Assembly (NCBI GenBank): GCA_003254905.1
Contig: QANU01107566.1
Span: 1,046,587 to 1,110,586 of the forward strand
DNA: 64,000 nt
From: Nissolia schottii
Taxonomy: Eukaryota; Streptophyta; Magnoliopsida; Fabales; Fabaceae
Direction: 5' to 3'
The notes under the pieces were generated by a model. The model made no database searches. It saw nothing but the letters and a program-made list of their open reading frames with translations, and was not told where the DNA came from. A program made the position numbers and the translations under genes. Positions 30,660 through 44,989 of the stretch are shown piece after piece (the first letter of the stretch is position 1; each line of letters starts with the position of its first letter).

Positions 30660-33600
30660 ATGAGGTGGGAAAAGGTTCAGGTGAACCCTTCAGATGGTGA
30701 AGGAGGAGGGCCAGGGAAGAGGTGGGGCCACACCTGCAACGCCATTAGAGGTGGCAGGCTTCTCTATCTCTTCGGCGGTTATGGCAAAGATAACTGTCAG
30801 ACCAACCAAGTTCACGTCTTTGACACTGGTGACCGCACTCCCTTTTGCTCCTTTTGTTCCCAATCTCGCACCTTTTTCTTTTTGGTTTGTTATTTTGATC
30901 GTTTTTTTCTATCGCTTTGATTTGGTCTTTCTTCAGTAACCTTATTGGATGGTAGATTCTCGAATCTCGGATACCTCAGATAGCATTTATGTACTCTGCT
31001 TGCATGCTATTTTGGTTGCCGTCAAGGGCCATTTATTTGTTGGAGGCCTTTATTTTTATTATTTTTATTATTTGTTGTATGTAATATTTATTGGGGCCGA
31101 ATATGTTTTGATAGTTGATTCCCATGTTGATTGATATGTTCTCTTCTGTGTGCAGATAGAAGAGATGTTTGATTTCTTTTGTTGGCCGAATAATTTCTTG
31201 GTTAAATTTAATTTCTATAGGATTTGAGCTACGTGGAGCTGTAAAAATTGATACACCCAATGTAGTTGATGTTGTAGTGTGTGATTCTTCCTTATTTTAT
31301 GCTATCGTGCCTGGCCTTTTTTTTTGTTTTTTAATTTTGTATTGGGTGGTTAATGTGGCATTTGATTATTTTCTCATTCCTCATTGCTGATTTGCAGTCA
31401 AACAGACTTGGAGCCAACCCGCCGTAAAAGGCTCCCCGCCTACTCCTAGAGACAGCCATACCTGCACAGCCATTGGTGACAATCTATTTGTGTTTGGGGG
31501 TACTGATGGGATGAACCCGTTGAAGGATTTGCACATTCTAGACACTTGTGAGCCATCATTTTGTTATCTTTATAATGCATGATTTTAAGCTGAAGTTGAA
31601 TGATCCATGTATGATGTATAACCTGTGCAATTCTGGTCCATTATTTTTCTCTTCTTTGATGACAGCACTGAAAAGTTACTGCTTAAGGGAAATTGTGAGA
31701 ATGTTATTCTGCTATGCCTAATTTGAAGCTCGTTACCTCTTTGCTATTCAACTCACTGATGTTGAATTATTTTCAGCTTCACATACGTGGATTTCCCCAA
31801 CTATAAGAGGTGAAGGGCCTGAGGCGCGTGAGGGTCATAGTGCAGCAGTTGTTGGCAAACGGCTATTCATCTTTGGCGGTTGTGGAAAATCTGCAGATAA
31901 CGATAATGAGGTCTACTATAATGATCTTTACATATTGAATACAGGTGATTGTCCCTAATCATACTGCCAGTTATCAATCAAAAGCTCTACACTACTTCCA
32001 CCATTTAATATCTAATTAATGAGAGCTCACGTAGGTTATTAAAATAAGATAAAATTGAAAGATCTCTCATGTTTAGGATTATTTTTGAGAATGTATGTTA
32101 GAAGTTGGAATATTTACACTGCCTGGTGTGCCTGTAAAGGCTCATTATACTTTTGATCCTGAATGATGATAGATCTTGTTTGGTTACACAATCAGAAGTG
32201 CGGTTGCTAGTTTGGAGTTTGTTAAGGTTTTGCTTTTGTACATTTTAGTTGGTTTTCTCTTTACTTTCCTCTTACTTTTGCATTTCTATTGATGATATGT
32301 CGTTTTCTTTTGATTAGTGGATCAAATATGTCATTATATTTCACTCATTCACTTGTAGAAACATTTGTGTGGAAGTGTGCTACAACATCCGGCACTCCGC
32401 CATCTCCTCGTGATAGCCATACCTGCTCATCTTGGAAAAACAAAATTATTGTGATAGGGGGTGAAGATGGACATGATTATTATTTGTCTGATGTTCATAT
32501 CCTTGATACTGGTATTTATCTGTTTTATCCATTTTTTTTTCATTGAGTTGTTGTATTTGTACTACAACTAATAACCTATTCTAAAGGGACATTTATCAGA
32601 GTATATTTTTAGGTGATATTCATTTTTTTTGGTGATACATTTATCAGAATATAATAATTTTATTTGGAAATTCTGTAAATATTAGATACTCTAATTTGGA
32701 GAGAGCTGAGTACATCGGGCCAATTGTTGCCTCCACGAGCTGGTCATTCCACAGTCTCTTTTGGCAAGAATTTGTTTGTTTTTGGTGGATTTACGGATGC
32801 CCAAAATCTATACAATGACCTCTATATGCTTGATACTGGTATGTATTGAGCTTATGCTGCTTCTTTTGTGTTAATATTCATGTTATACTGTGGTCTAAAC
32901 TGTTTGAGAAAGCAGAACCTTGCTGTGAGTGCTACAGCTCCCACTTTTTCATCACACACTATCTTTTTGCTTTTGATAGATGATTTTTCCCTCATGGGGA
33001 ATAGTTGGATGTGCTGGTGAGAGTGTCTTTTAACAACCTTATTTTATACACATTTCATTGGATCATACAGATGAAGAGAGTTCCAGATTATTTACTTTAG
33101 CTTTTACCGCAGGGTCCCTTGCTCCATTTGTTTTCCTTAAAGCTTGCCATGTTGACTATTGCAATATTTCGGGTCACTTATCATTTGTTAAAAATACATA
33201 TAGTTATTAATTTATAATAATTAATATAATAAATCAATTCTTGTTTCCTGTTCTGCAAGTGGTGGCATTATATGCTTGTTAATATTAGTTGAGTTGGTCC
33301 TCATATCTTCTTTCATTTCTGAATTTTGATTGGGTGTAGATACTGGTCTTTGGACAAATGTTACGACTACGACCAATGGTCCTTCTGCTAGATTTTCTGT
33401 AGCTGGTGACTGTTTAGACCCATTTAAGGGTGGTGTTCTTGCGTTTATTGGTGGTTGTAATAAAAGCCTTGAGGCCCTGGATGACATGTATTACCTATAT
33501 ACAGGTTATATTCTTTCTTCACTAATATCATGGTTCTGTTATTTCTCTCGATTATTAAGTATATAACAATAACAATAACAATTTGTGATATGTTTCTGAC

Positions 33601-36596
33601 TTTTAGGGATTGCTAGGGAAAGTGAACAGAGGCCAGAGAAGTTATCTTTAAGAAAGCAATTGAAGCTAAAATGCCAAGAACAAAATACCAATCCTGCTCA
33701 AAATCAAGGTCTGCCTAGATATGGAGTTGGTGCTGAAATCAGCCCGATGATGACAGTGTTGAGTTATTACCAACCAGGTAAGAGACTGTTCTTATGTACA
33801 AAGCTTCTGATCTATGGATACTCAAGTGTCTAATTTTGTCCTTAAAGCTCAATGGCTTTAGACTCAGGCTTTTATACCCTATCAACCATTGTATATTGGA
33901 CTGAGGAAGTTCCTCAAAGGTATACCAGTTGGCTAAATAAGTCTAAGGCATTGAGAACTAGCGTTTTTAATTGAACTTTCTGTAATTTCCGATTAGTCGA
34001 GTTAGTGTAGAACTAGTTCTTCAACCAGTGTCCATTTTATCTTTGACATACGGACTGTCTTTATGGCAAGTCAGTGTTGACTAAAATAATGATTCTCTTC
34101 CTCAAAAGGTCTTGATTATGATTACTTGGGATAGGTAATAGAAGGCAAAAAGAATGGAATTATGTTACACTATTTACGTTTCAAAGTATCAGTTGGGGAC
34201 AGTTAAATATCCAGTATCATAAATGCAGGTAGACTAAATGTCCCAGTAAATCAATCCATGGCGTCTGGAAAGAAAATGTTTGAATGCAAGGTTACTGGAA
34301 CCATCTCAGAAGGATATGCTGTTGAAACTGTTATTGATGGAAAGGTTCTTCAAGGAATTCTGCTTAAACCAAAGTCTCCGCACCCAGCTACTCATACTTC
34401 CAGCAGGTATCTGTCGTTTCTTTCAATTTCAGTGTGACTAGCATTTTTAATCACCCATTTGTATGTAATTTTATTTTAACTTATGCTTGATTCTCAAAGC
34501 AGGAAAAGGACCAGTGGTGAAAGTGTTGTTGTCTCAAATGGTATACACCCTAAGACTCCTAAAGTGCTCAAGCAAGATGAACCGGAAATTAGGCAAGCAG
34601 TTCATGGAGACATTTCAGGATCTCATGAACACCGTGCTGAAGCTGCTGCTGCGCTCTTATCTAGCAATCCAACAACTGCTGATGCTTCTGATACCGATAA
34701 GGTCAAGTTGTTTTCTTTCTTTCGACATTGTTCACCACTCTAGAGTTGTGATTTTTTTTCCCCTTTCTGGATACATGTGGCAGTGATTGATCAATATCAA
34801 TGCTTTTGTGAGTGAAAAATTGATTGACTGAATGATGGTTGAGCTTTCTTATTGAAAGGAAGTTTGTTCTGATGTGATTTATATTATTAGAATGTTTTCT
34901 TGCCTTCAGTGTTGCTGATACCGATACAACTTAGAGTATGCTTTGCATGGTATTTTTGAATTTCCGCTTAGTTTTATTTTGTAGGAGATACTATATATAT
35001 GCTCTTTGTTAATGATATATTTGCTTCCTATAATTCTATAAATTATCATAGTCCTGTAAATGTTTCTGGGAAATGTGTACCAATGGCAGTGTTCTCCCAT
35101 CTTGCCATAGATTAAATTATTTCCGAATTCGTGCTGTTTTCCTTCATAAGATGATATTGTCAGAGTTTCCAAATGATGGCTGGTTTGCTTGGATCTAGTT
35201 GTGTGATTGGTTGAAAGAAAATGCACAAGTTTTTGAGTCCTAGTTGTTTATGATGTTCCCAAATAATAGAGGACAAGCTAATAATGTGTATCCAGAGATT
35301 TCTGGGCTGCTCTTTTCTAAGATTTTTTTTTATAAAAACTTTAAATATATACATGACTATCCTGCAGGTTTCTGCCAAACTTGAAGCTGCTTCTTTGAAT
35401 CAAAGTGCTGATGGAAAAGATGAAGCACCAAAATCAATTTCCTTAGGTGAAAACATGAAAATCGATGAAGCAAATGATGTGACAAGTTCCAAAGGCGAAG
35501 TCCAAACCGATGATCAAACAACACCAAGTTCCAACTTTGAAGTTCCAACGCCTGATACAAAAAGTGATGCACCAAACTGCAACACCGAATTTATGAAACC
35601 TGCTTCAGCTGAGACTGCTGCGTGTCTGTCAAATCAAGGTACAAAAACATCAAGCATTACGTGGAGATTATATGGCTTGACAGACAAATAGTTCTGGCTC
35701 GAAATTATTGAACTGGAGAACTGACTGAAAAATATTTGAGCCATAAACCTTCTTTTCATTAAAAAAACCATTAAAAAATATTTAAGCCACAAAACCTTCC
35801 TTTTATTAAAAAATAAGTAAAATGATAAATCCGTACCCCCTTCCCACCAGGCAGGGAAAAAAAATGTGTCGGCTAATCAAGGCACTCATCTCATGCTGTG
35901 CTGTTTATGCTTTCAGGATATTGGGCTTGGTTTCATAAGTGAAATAGTGGGATAATTATGGTGTTTTAATTTTATCATGATACCTATCTCTCGTAAAGAA
36001 GTCATGATGTTTACATTTGGAATCAATCATACCCCATCCAGATTACAGAACACACTTTCCGCTTCGTTTCAATTATTTCTGTTAAAACTTGAAACACTGA
36101 AGTGTAGAAGCATCACTGATGAGATATTACGATTGCGGCGGTATATTGCGTGCCATAGCTGGAAAGAGATATTATCGGTGCTGGATGGATTTTTGTGTTT
36201 AATTACTTGTTTACTGATGAAACTCGAAATGGTGGGGTAAACTTTTCTTTCTTAAATGGAACCTGTCCTTGTGTGTTTTTTGAGGAATGTGGCGTAGCCA
36301 CATGCAACAAAGATTAATCTGATACATGCCTTTAAGTTCTTAGAAGTAAAACGATTCGTGTTCAAAGTGGGTAGTTATATTAAGAGGGAAAATGTTTTTG
36401 AAGAACCAAAAGAGAGATTTAGGGAACAAAGTATTTTCTAGTTGAGTTTTAAAAGTCTACTTTTTTTATTTCTTGTTGTATAGAATGGACTCTAGTTTCG
36501 CAACATAACATTTTTTTTTTTCTTCCAGTGGACATAGGCGTAATGGCGGACTGCGCAGCCCAAGGACAGGCGAATGCAGGGAACCAGCAAAATTAA
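30660..36596 (+). CDS. Kelch-repeat protein (six-blade propeller, At1g18610-like)
   Basis: 614 aa from 11 exons: 30660-30828, 31398-31547, 31777-31944, 32359-32511, 32686-32838, 33340-33504, 33607-33777, 34229-34406, 34503-34701, 35368-35638, 36529-36596. All junctions keep frame. Exons 1-6 each encode one kelch repeat of about 50-56 residues: an R-x-G/S-H motif, then a hydrophobic strand, the GG doublet (LYLFGG, LFVFGG, LFIFGG, IIVIGG, LFVFGG, LAFIGG), and an exit strand ending near D-T. Together they should fold as a beta-propeller for protein binding. Residues after about 320 form a short mixed region, then a Ser/Lys/Asp-rich tail that looks disordered. Similar plant proteins are annotated as galactose oxidase/kelch superfamily or Rab9-effector-like kelch proteins; I see no enzyme active site. 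The binding partner is unknown. Confidence 0.9.
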
Positions 36597-37272
36597 CTTG
36601 AACTCTGACAATATTTGTGGATGGTTATGAAGACCTTGTTTGCTTTGGCGTTTGTACATTCCTCTTCTGAAGGTGATGATAGTAGAGGTGCATATAGGCT
36701 AACATCGTGGACTGGCGAGATATACAAATACTATATCTTTCGGGCTGACACAAGACCGTGATTACGTTTAGGCGTAGGTAGCCATAGTAGTCTTAACGCT
36801 GAATCTAGTCGAGTTATCCATTTATTATTTATATTCCTGTCCTTATTCGCTGCAAGGAAAGAAAAATTTTGTTGAAGTCTATTTTTTCTTCCTGGCATCA
36901 AATATTGTTTCCAGAGGTGTAGGTAGCTACTTGCATTATCTATTAAATTTCAAAGCAGTTGGAGTTAGTTACTCTATTGTTCATGGTTCCCATCTCATTG
37001 TGAAGCCTTGTTTTCTTATAATTCTTGTTTGGACTTGTGTTGAGGCATGTCTGTTTGTTCTTATCTATGGTGGACTGGAGTAGATGGAAAATAGCTTACA
37101 AAATGAAATTGGAAAGATTTGCTAGACCTTGAAGAGCTAAGAGTTTCTAATACCACGAGACATTATGCATACATTCACAATCCCCGTCTTGTGAAAACAG
37201 AAAAATCCAGTTTATTGTTTTCCTTTTTAGTTTTCACTGTTTGTTTTTTACAAAATTTTAAAAAACAGAAAA

Positions 37273-37297
37273 CAATAATAATAATAATAATAATAAA
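37273..37297. repeat. (AAT)n microsatellite
   Basis: About eight AAT units followed by an A-run. Confidence 0.85.
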
Positions 37298-40129
37298 AAA
37301 ACCATGGAATGAAATGTTATTAGAAACCATGCAATTAGTAATGACAGTTGAGCAATTCTCTATACTAACCAACCACCATCTTGTTCAAGGCTTCAGAGCC
37401 AGGAATTAATTTAGAGTGGCGTGTGCTTCTCTAACTGTGGACGTAATATACCAACCAACCAAACAAACCATGCAAAGGTTTCTATTTCCATGTGCTTGGA
37501 AAACTACTATAAAGAACCTTAGCCTGTGCCTTATATTGCTTATTTTGGAAAAGTATGCATTGCTTGCTTGTGTCCAACAAAATGGTCCCAGTTTCAGTTT
37601 GTTTCACCAGCAACAGCTAAGAAAAAAAGGCCATTGAAGTCCAAATTAAAAGCCTTCTGGTTTTTTTGGTGTCTTCTCCTGACCCAACTCATTAATTGAA
37701 AGTTAAAACCTTATTAGTTGGTACTCACTATTTAAACCTCAATTTGGTACTCAAAAGACTTGAGAGGCATCCTCAAAAGATTTGTGACATCAATTCCGTT
37801 TACACAAGATTAATTTTCATTTGATGAAAATGTTCTGATGTCATCAGATAAGTTTGATTTGTGTCTGTTATTGGTTTATGCTCGTAATTTGTGTCTCTTA
37901 AGTTTTATCCTATTGAATTTTTAATGAGATATTACTGACACAAGTCAGAGTGTGTTTACTCATCTAAAAAGTATACGTCAATTACTCAGATGAACCTCAT
38001 AATAATCCGCAAAAGTTTTGTCATACATTAATTTATTTAGAAGATTACTTTTCATTTGTTCTAAATACCATATTAATGTCTTGACTTTCGGTTACCAATT
38101 TGTGATCCATTTCGGATGATATTAATGCAGCATATCATTACATAATATGTCACATTAGACATTGGACAATAAATTTTTTTTTACAGACGCTAACATTTAG
38201 TCTAATGTAAAATTAAAATTGATCTTTTAATTAAAGACTAAATTGATATCATAAATCTTTTAAGAATTGAATTGATGTGGTTGAATTCTTTCCACGAACA
38301 AATTAAAGTTTTACTCATTCCTCCCCAACTTCTTCAACTTGGCATGTGCTACATAGGCAGACCTAAATTTAGATACCTGGCATATGAATTCCCATACCTG
38401 TGTTTATCTACAATTTCATGACTAACCTTTTACAAGCTTTTTTAATTCAATCCTCTAACGTTAGTCATCACATGTTTCATTAAAGGAGCAGTGCTATAAA
38501 AGCCTCAATGAACGGTTTCATCATGGCATTGTGATGCGAAATAGCCTTATAAAAATGACAGAATTGTCATTTTCAGTACTAATTAGACAAATCAATTAAG
38601 AAAACAACAAATACATATATATGAAGAGAAAGCTACCAAAAGAATGTGACCTGTACCATCTTCCATTGTCTGTCTTTATTGCACATATATAATATCAATC
38701 CTTTTGAAACTATAGCCAACCCCTAATGTCGTTGAGTAGGTTCCACATTAACCCCAATAATTAATTACTTGTGTCTTAAAATGTGGTGTCAAATTTCAAT
38801 AGTGTGTCAAATCAAGCTTGAGTATATGTGAAACCTTGCATTACTTGCTACTATTCTTTTTTGCAGATATCACAAAAATTAAAATTATTGTTATTGTTCA
38901 TTTCATTTTTTTTTTCTTCTTTTGTCTCTTAATCAATCAATGTCTAATATCTCTGTCTTGTAAGTCTGTGCACAACTTTTCATTTGTATTTTGAAGAGAT
39001 CATTTTGTTTTATGTTTTTTAAAAAAAATGCTCCAACTTGACCCGTAATATTTTTATTTAAAATAAATTATTAAGGCTTTTGTAACATTGAAAAATCAAA
39101 CTCAACACAAGGTGAATGGCCGAAAGCTTTTCTCGTTTTTCGTCAATTTTTATTTTAAGGATTTAAGTAGCATGACAGCCTAAAAGGCCATTGTTTTTAT
39201 TTCTTTCTTCTTTTTCTTTTTTTGTTTTGTTGTGTTTGGCTTATTATTGTTATATATAATAATCTTCAATAGGCAATTACACGAAGTGATAAACAAAAAG
39301 CCATACTTTGCTAGGGCTCTTAAACTAATATGAAATATTGAAAAAAATTACCGAGTTGGTCAATTCAATTAAAAATAAAATAAAATGAAATACCAAGTTG
39401 AAATGGATTGCCTAGGAAAAAAATTATAATGTGATCTTAAGATGAAATAAAAGGAAAAAAAAAAACTAATAAAATCACATTAAATTGTACCTAAAATATC
39501 TATTACATTAAATAGATTTATTAGATAAATTAAAAGGAAATGAAGTTTGGACCTGAGAAAATGTCCCATATAAAATAATTCAAGCGATGTGCTGCGCATT
39601 CACTATGCAAAACATTGAGCTGCAAAATAAAGTAGTGTAGAACCAAACTACTTTCTTTTAAATTTTTTTTTTCTAAGACTCAACCATGGAATCAGCTGCA
39701 TCCACTTTACTTCAAATCCAAGCCTAATTGGACATAAAATATACGAATCCCCTTTTTCACTTCGCAGCCTTAGAAAGCAAAAGATAAAGTTAGATTTTCT
39801 CCCTAAAGCCAAGCCTTCATTTGGAAATTCTCCCCTTGTTTCATGGTTACACAATCTTATTTACTTTTTGGAAACTATAGAGGGCTTTATCATCGTCTTA
39901 CAACTTTCGCACTTTTTTTATTGGAGAAAAGTAATTAACTTATTTGGGGTTGGATCTCACATTTGCCTATATATAATTGTTCAGAAACTATTTGTATGTT
40001 GGTAGAATGCAAAGTGAATTGTGTTATACTTAGCGATAAAATGATATTACAATTTTAGAGAGTATTAAGATTCACATTTTTATATAACATGTCATTTTTT
40101 TCACTAGTATTCAGACTTTAGTATTAGTA

Positions 40130-40262
40130 AGATTGATTAATCCAATTCAAGGTATAGTGGTTGCACCTTTCAATTTTTTTTTGAGTCTCGAACTTGAGAC
40201 CCTTTAAGAAAGGGACGAACTTGCATACCACTCGATAACATTGTGTTGGTATATAACATATC
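40130..40262 (-). mobile_element. SINE-like sequence, minus strand
   Basis: On the minus strand, TCGAGTGGTATGCAAGTTCG is followed by a B-box-like CAAGTTCGAGACTC and then an A-run. This layout is seen in tRNA-derived plant SINEs. The ends are uncertain. Confidence 0.35.
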
Positions 40263-43105
40263 ACTTTATCAACGAGTAAACCTTCAAACTCGTCCCTAGA
40301 GTTGTCACCATCGTTCAAGTTCGTTCTTAAATTATGAAAATTATCATATTTATTGTCTGTGAAGTTGTCAAAAGCTAATCAAATTAGTTCTTCAACATAA
40401 GTTAAATTAGTCTCTCACAAAAATTATCTTAACCAACTTTGGACAACCGCATGAACTAATATATGACAATTTTTATAACCTAGAGACGAATTTTACCGAC
40501 ATTTTTTTATAAAAAAAAACACAATTGATCACGTTAGTGTTTAGTGCTATGTGACCCAACCATGAATGGAATTTTTTCATAATTCTTTCCCTGATTGAAA
40601 TGCCCCTACAGATTACACATGATGATTATTGGTGGGTGATAGCTCTCCCAAAAAAGGCAAGGCATAATGTGGCAATTAATATATATACACAATCGAGTAA
40701 TAATAATAATATATGTTCCTTGGAACATGGGTTGGAGATGATTGGAATAGGTTAGTTGGTTCCTGCCTCATTGAGTTTGGCACACACCACATGTGAGAGA
40801 TCCCTTTGCCTTTGTGGATTGGGTGGGGTTCAATTGAGATAGGCCTATTATTTCTCTGTCCCTTTGTATATATATCCCAATCACTTTCATCAATTGCTAC
40901 GCGATAAATAAGTGAAGCTCATATGTTATAAGTGAACCAAAGTGTGTATATATGATCTAATTATTAATTCATGCACATAGCATGATTAACTGATTGATGG
41001 ATGGATGTATCATGTATGCAATATTGCACAATATATACATATATTATGCCGACATGCATGGGCCATTGGTCTCCATAATAACAGCTAGCTAGCTAGGGTT
41101 CAGCTTTGCCAAAAATAAATTAATTAAGGAACTAAGAGAAAATAGTGAAGGCAAATTAAGCCACAAACACTGTTTTAGCTATGTTAAGAATAATTAATTT
41201 GGGCACTAGTCTTTTGCATTATAGCTACTTATAAGAGTATGATTTAGCCAATAAATGATCAGTTTTGGTGATATTAGTTATTACTAGCTTAAAAATATTA
41301 TATTATACATTCATTTATTTTGAAATATATTTGAAGGTTAAAAGGGGGCAAAATAGCACAATATTTCCTTCTTCCTGTTTTACATTAAAAAAAAATAGTA
41401 AAAATTAACAAATTATAAAGTCAATGTGAAATTCTTACTCAAGAAATTTTCTTTGGAATGAGTAATAAAATTTGATCACAGATAATGCTGATTTTATACC
41501 TATTACTTTTCTTTAAAATAAATCAAAATTACCGGTATACAAAATTTGATCAAAATCACAAGTAATGCCAATTAAAGCTAAATCGACTCATTATGAGAGT
41601 ATAAAATTGTGACAGTACCAATTTTTTCGATTCACAATATTAGTAATATTTTAGAAAAATTCTCACAGTACTAAGTGTTGGTATTATATCAAATATCAAC
41701 TACTTTGTGATGTAAATACGAGGCTCACATTTTGTACAAAAAGCTGTCAATAATGTTTCCTATACATGCCATGTTTACTTGTGATTAGATATGTTGGTTA
41801 TAAGTTGTGTTTTAAACAAAGTGTTAACCCCTTTGGGATTTTCTCACAATTGGACCCACAGGACTTGGAAGTGTCTAATATTCTTATTCTTATAAATAAA
41901 TAAAAAAATTAAAAGTAAAATTAAGAGTGAAATGGCAGGCTCCATAGCTTATAGGGAGAATTTGGAAATGGTGTTAGGGGGATGTGCCTGAGGAATCTGC
42001 CACGGAATTCCCAGTTTTCTGTATAAACTGTAAACACTGTATAACGGACTTGTCCATAATTCATTCTCTGGGGTTGCAACTTGCAATCTAGATAATGCTT
42101 GGTGGGGTAGCATTGCAGCAAACAAATTTATTATTATGAATATAAAAATGGACATCATATAAAAACATAACAACATTTGAGTGTATATGTAGAGTATAAT
42201 AATTATGTAAAATTTATGTATAATAATAGATAAACTAATTGAATGATTTTATATCTTAACACATTCATCACATAAGGGTTCTTTCCATCTAAAGCATAAA
42301 TAAATAATATTTAAAAACAAAATCACTAATGGTTGAACTTTAAACCACTTTAACCTCTAATCGCTATTATCATTTCAATAATTATCTCTCACTTTTGGGA
42401 GAGATGATCAATCTTGACACATCATTCATTTTAAATTAGTTTTTCATTTTCTTATTAAATTTAAACGTTAATTATTTCTTTTTCTAACCTTCTATTATTA
42501 AATAACTCCCTCTCACATACTTGACACACAATAATTTTCAGTGCATAAAAGTAAAGCTCGTAAAAATAGACTGTATATCATTTTGTGTAAATATACATAC
42601 AGGGTATGTACGTAACAATGCATGGTTGTATATATTATTACGCATATACGTATGCATCGTTGACTTGACCCTGTAGGGTTAGGACTTTTTATGTATGGGT
42701 TGTTGTAAAATTGTAATGGCCTCCATGTTCGGTGGTCTTTCAAGTAGTTGTATTAATTAACTCATCAATGAATATAAGATAGTAGTACAATAAACTTTAT
42801 CGGCCTCATCAACCATGATGGAAAAGGATGCACAAAAGAGAAATATCGGTGTGCTTTATAATTTAATTTAAAATATTTACTATATATATATAATATTTGA
42901 ATGCATTTCTTTTCCTCATTCTCACTTTTTGGATTTTGGCAATTAACGCATTCTTCAATGATGATTCCTCCTCGAGACCTGCTTCCAATTGGTCAAGATT
43001 ATGATAAAAACCGTGTATTTGTGGTTAGGGAATGGAAACTTTTTGTGCTTTTTCTGAGCAACTTCTGAGTATTTTATTCAGGCAAAAAGTTGACACTACG
43101 CTTTA

Positions 43106-43137
<32 letters not shown>

Positions 43138-43138
43138 T
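43106..43138. repeat. Compound (GT)n(TA)n microsatellite
   Basis: GT units pass directly into about 12 TA units. Confidence 0.85.
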
Positions 43139-44989
43139 TAATTTAATGTAGCCGTAATTATAATTATAAAATAAGAATGCATTCTTTTCTCATGATATTT
43201 TTTAATACGTCCTTTAATTTTTTTAAATTTGATAATTTGGAGAATCGAACTTTTACATACATTAAGAAACAAGGGCTACACGTCACTCATCATTTGCATT
43301 ATGATCAATTATCATAAAATAATTGTTTTCCCTGGGAAAATTCTCTGCAAGACATTTGACTAAGTTCTTTTGAAATTTCAGAGATCGATCACTATCTCTT
43401 TAGGTACACACACACACACATCTGTTTCTTAAAACATCTTACATTAAAAGCACTCTCTCTAAAAATGAAAATAAAAGATGAGTTTTGTAGAGGAGAATAT
43501 AACAGATATTTTTTTTAATTGGATTTAGTTTTATATTAATAATTTAAAAAAATATTTAATATCAAAATCATAAACATAATTATATTAAAGTTAAAATTTA
43601 AAGCATTAAGACAATTAATATCAATTCTTTTTTAAAGAAATTGAAGTTAAATTCAAAATATTACAACTAAAAAAATAATCTATAATTGCATGGTAAAGAT
43701 AAAAGAGTGATTGTGTACCTTACATATGTTTGAAAAGGGGCGCTTGGACTCTGTAGCAGGTAAGAGGAATGCACCCTTTTCAACCTTTTCCCATCGAGTT
43801 TCCAAAAATATTTTTTTCACATTAATTTTAATATAAATATCAACTATTTCTTTTTACACACATTATAAGACTTTATATTTATTTAATTTAAACTCGTAAT
43901 TTTTAAATTAATTATTTTAAGAAAATGTCTCCATAACGTTATATAATTTTGTAAGCTAATTAACTAAATATACAGAACTTATATATTTTTTATTTTAAAT
44001 TTAAAGGCAAAACTAACAGTTAAAAGTTTTAACTTTTGACATCTTTATCTACTTATTAAAATCTTATTAATTTTTGCAATTACGAAAATAAATAAGTCAA
44101 AAATTAAGAATTTATTGAATAAATTAATGGGAGGCATAGAGCCTAGTTGGGTTGGGGGGCAGCCTCTTTTCCTCTTTGGTGGCCTACTGACAGTATCACA
44201 TGCAGATGCAGACACCTCCTTGACCCACACATCCCTCTTCCCACATGCATCTGTGTGTCAGTCACAGCCTTGAGCACATCTGACCCACACATACATTTTC
44301 TCCACATTAAAATAATATAACAACGCATTTGTGCCAGCTCTAGCCAGATTGCTTGCACATTTTTATTACATTATTATAATATTATATGTTGCCAATATTA
44401 TAATAAAAATTAATCTTCATTTTAAAAGTGTGCTTAGAAAATCGGTGAAGGGGATGAGAATCCATTCTGGCATTTATTTGATACTGAACATTTTTTGTAA
44501 ATCAAACATGCGGACTAAGTCAAAGATAGTTAATATAACTATAAAAAAACAACTTCATATTTACTCGAATTCGACTTTTTATAGTGAGTAATTTGTACAT
44601 ATTCCTATAAATTTTTTAAGATACTAGGTCATGTCCTAATTTTAATGAAGTAATCAGTTAAATTTATCTAAATTTTTGTTAATAAAAAATATCATATTAG
44701 TAATTATTTTTCACACTAACCAACTCAAAAGTCAATAATCTTTATAACATTTTTTATTAATTTATCATGAAATAGTAGTTGTCGATAATGGCTAATTCTT
44801 TTTTAAAACTTTTAGATCATTAAAATATCTATATTTCTAGTAATAAAACTTTTTCGTACGCATAACTAAAAATCTAACCCTAACCATAATCTTCAAACAT
44901 GATTACAAATAAACTCATTACTCATTAAATAGTATAATGTTATAGATTATATACAAATAAAAAAAATACACCTTCCCACCTCTTCTGGT

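Larger units (their letters stand above)
36597..44989. other. 8.4 kb intergenic region between kelch and LONGIFOLIA-like genes
   Basis: The start to about 37100 is probably the kelch 3' UTR. Beyond that, no gene is supported. The region holds an AAT microsatellite (37273-37297), a SINE-like sequence (40130-40262, minus), a GC-richer stretch with a TATA-like site at 40720-40880, another GC-richer stretch at 41930-42130, and a GT/TA microsatellite (43106-43138). A GC-richer block at 44130-44300 has no coding signature. Confidence 0.5.

Noticed and set aside
35977-36240. 87-codon ORF in kelch intron 10
   Set aside because: No domain and no frame-keeping splice signals; exon 11 joins exon 10 directly.
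40720-40880. Possible microRNA gene
   Set aside because: A TATA-like site and GC-richer patch are present, but I found no convincing stem-loop or match to a miRNA I know.
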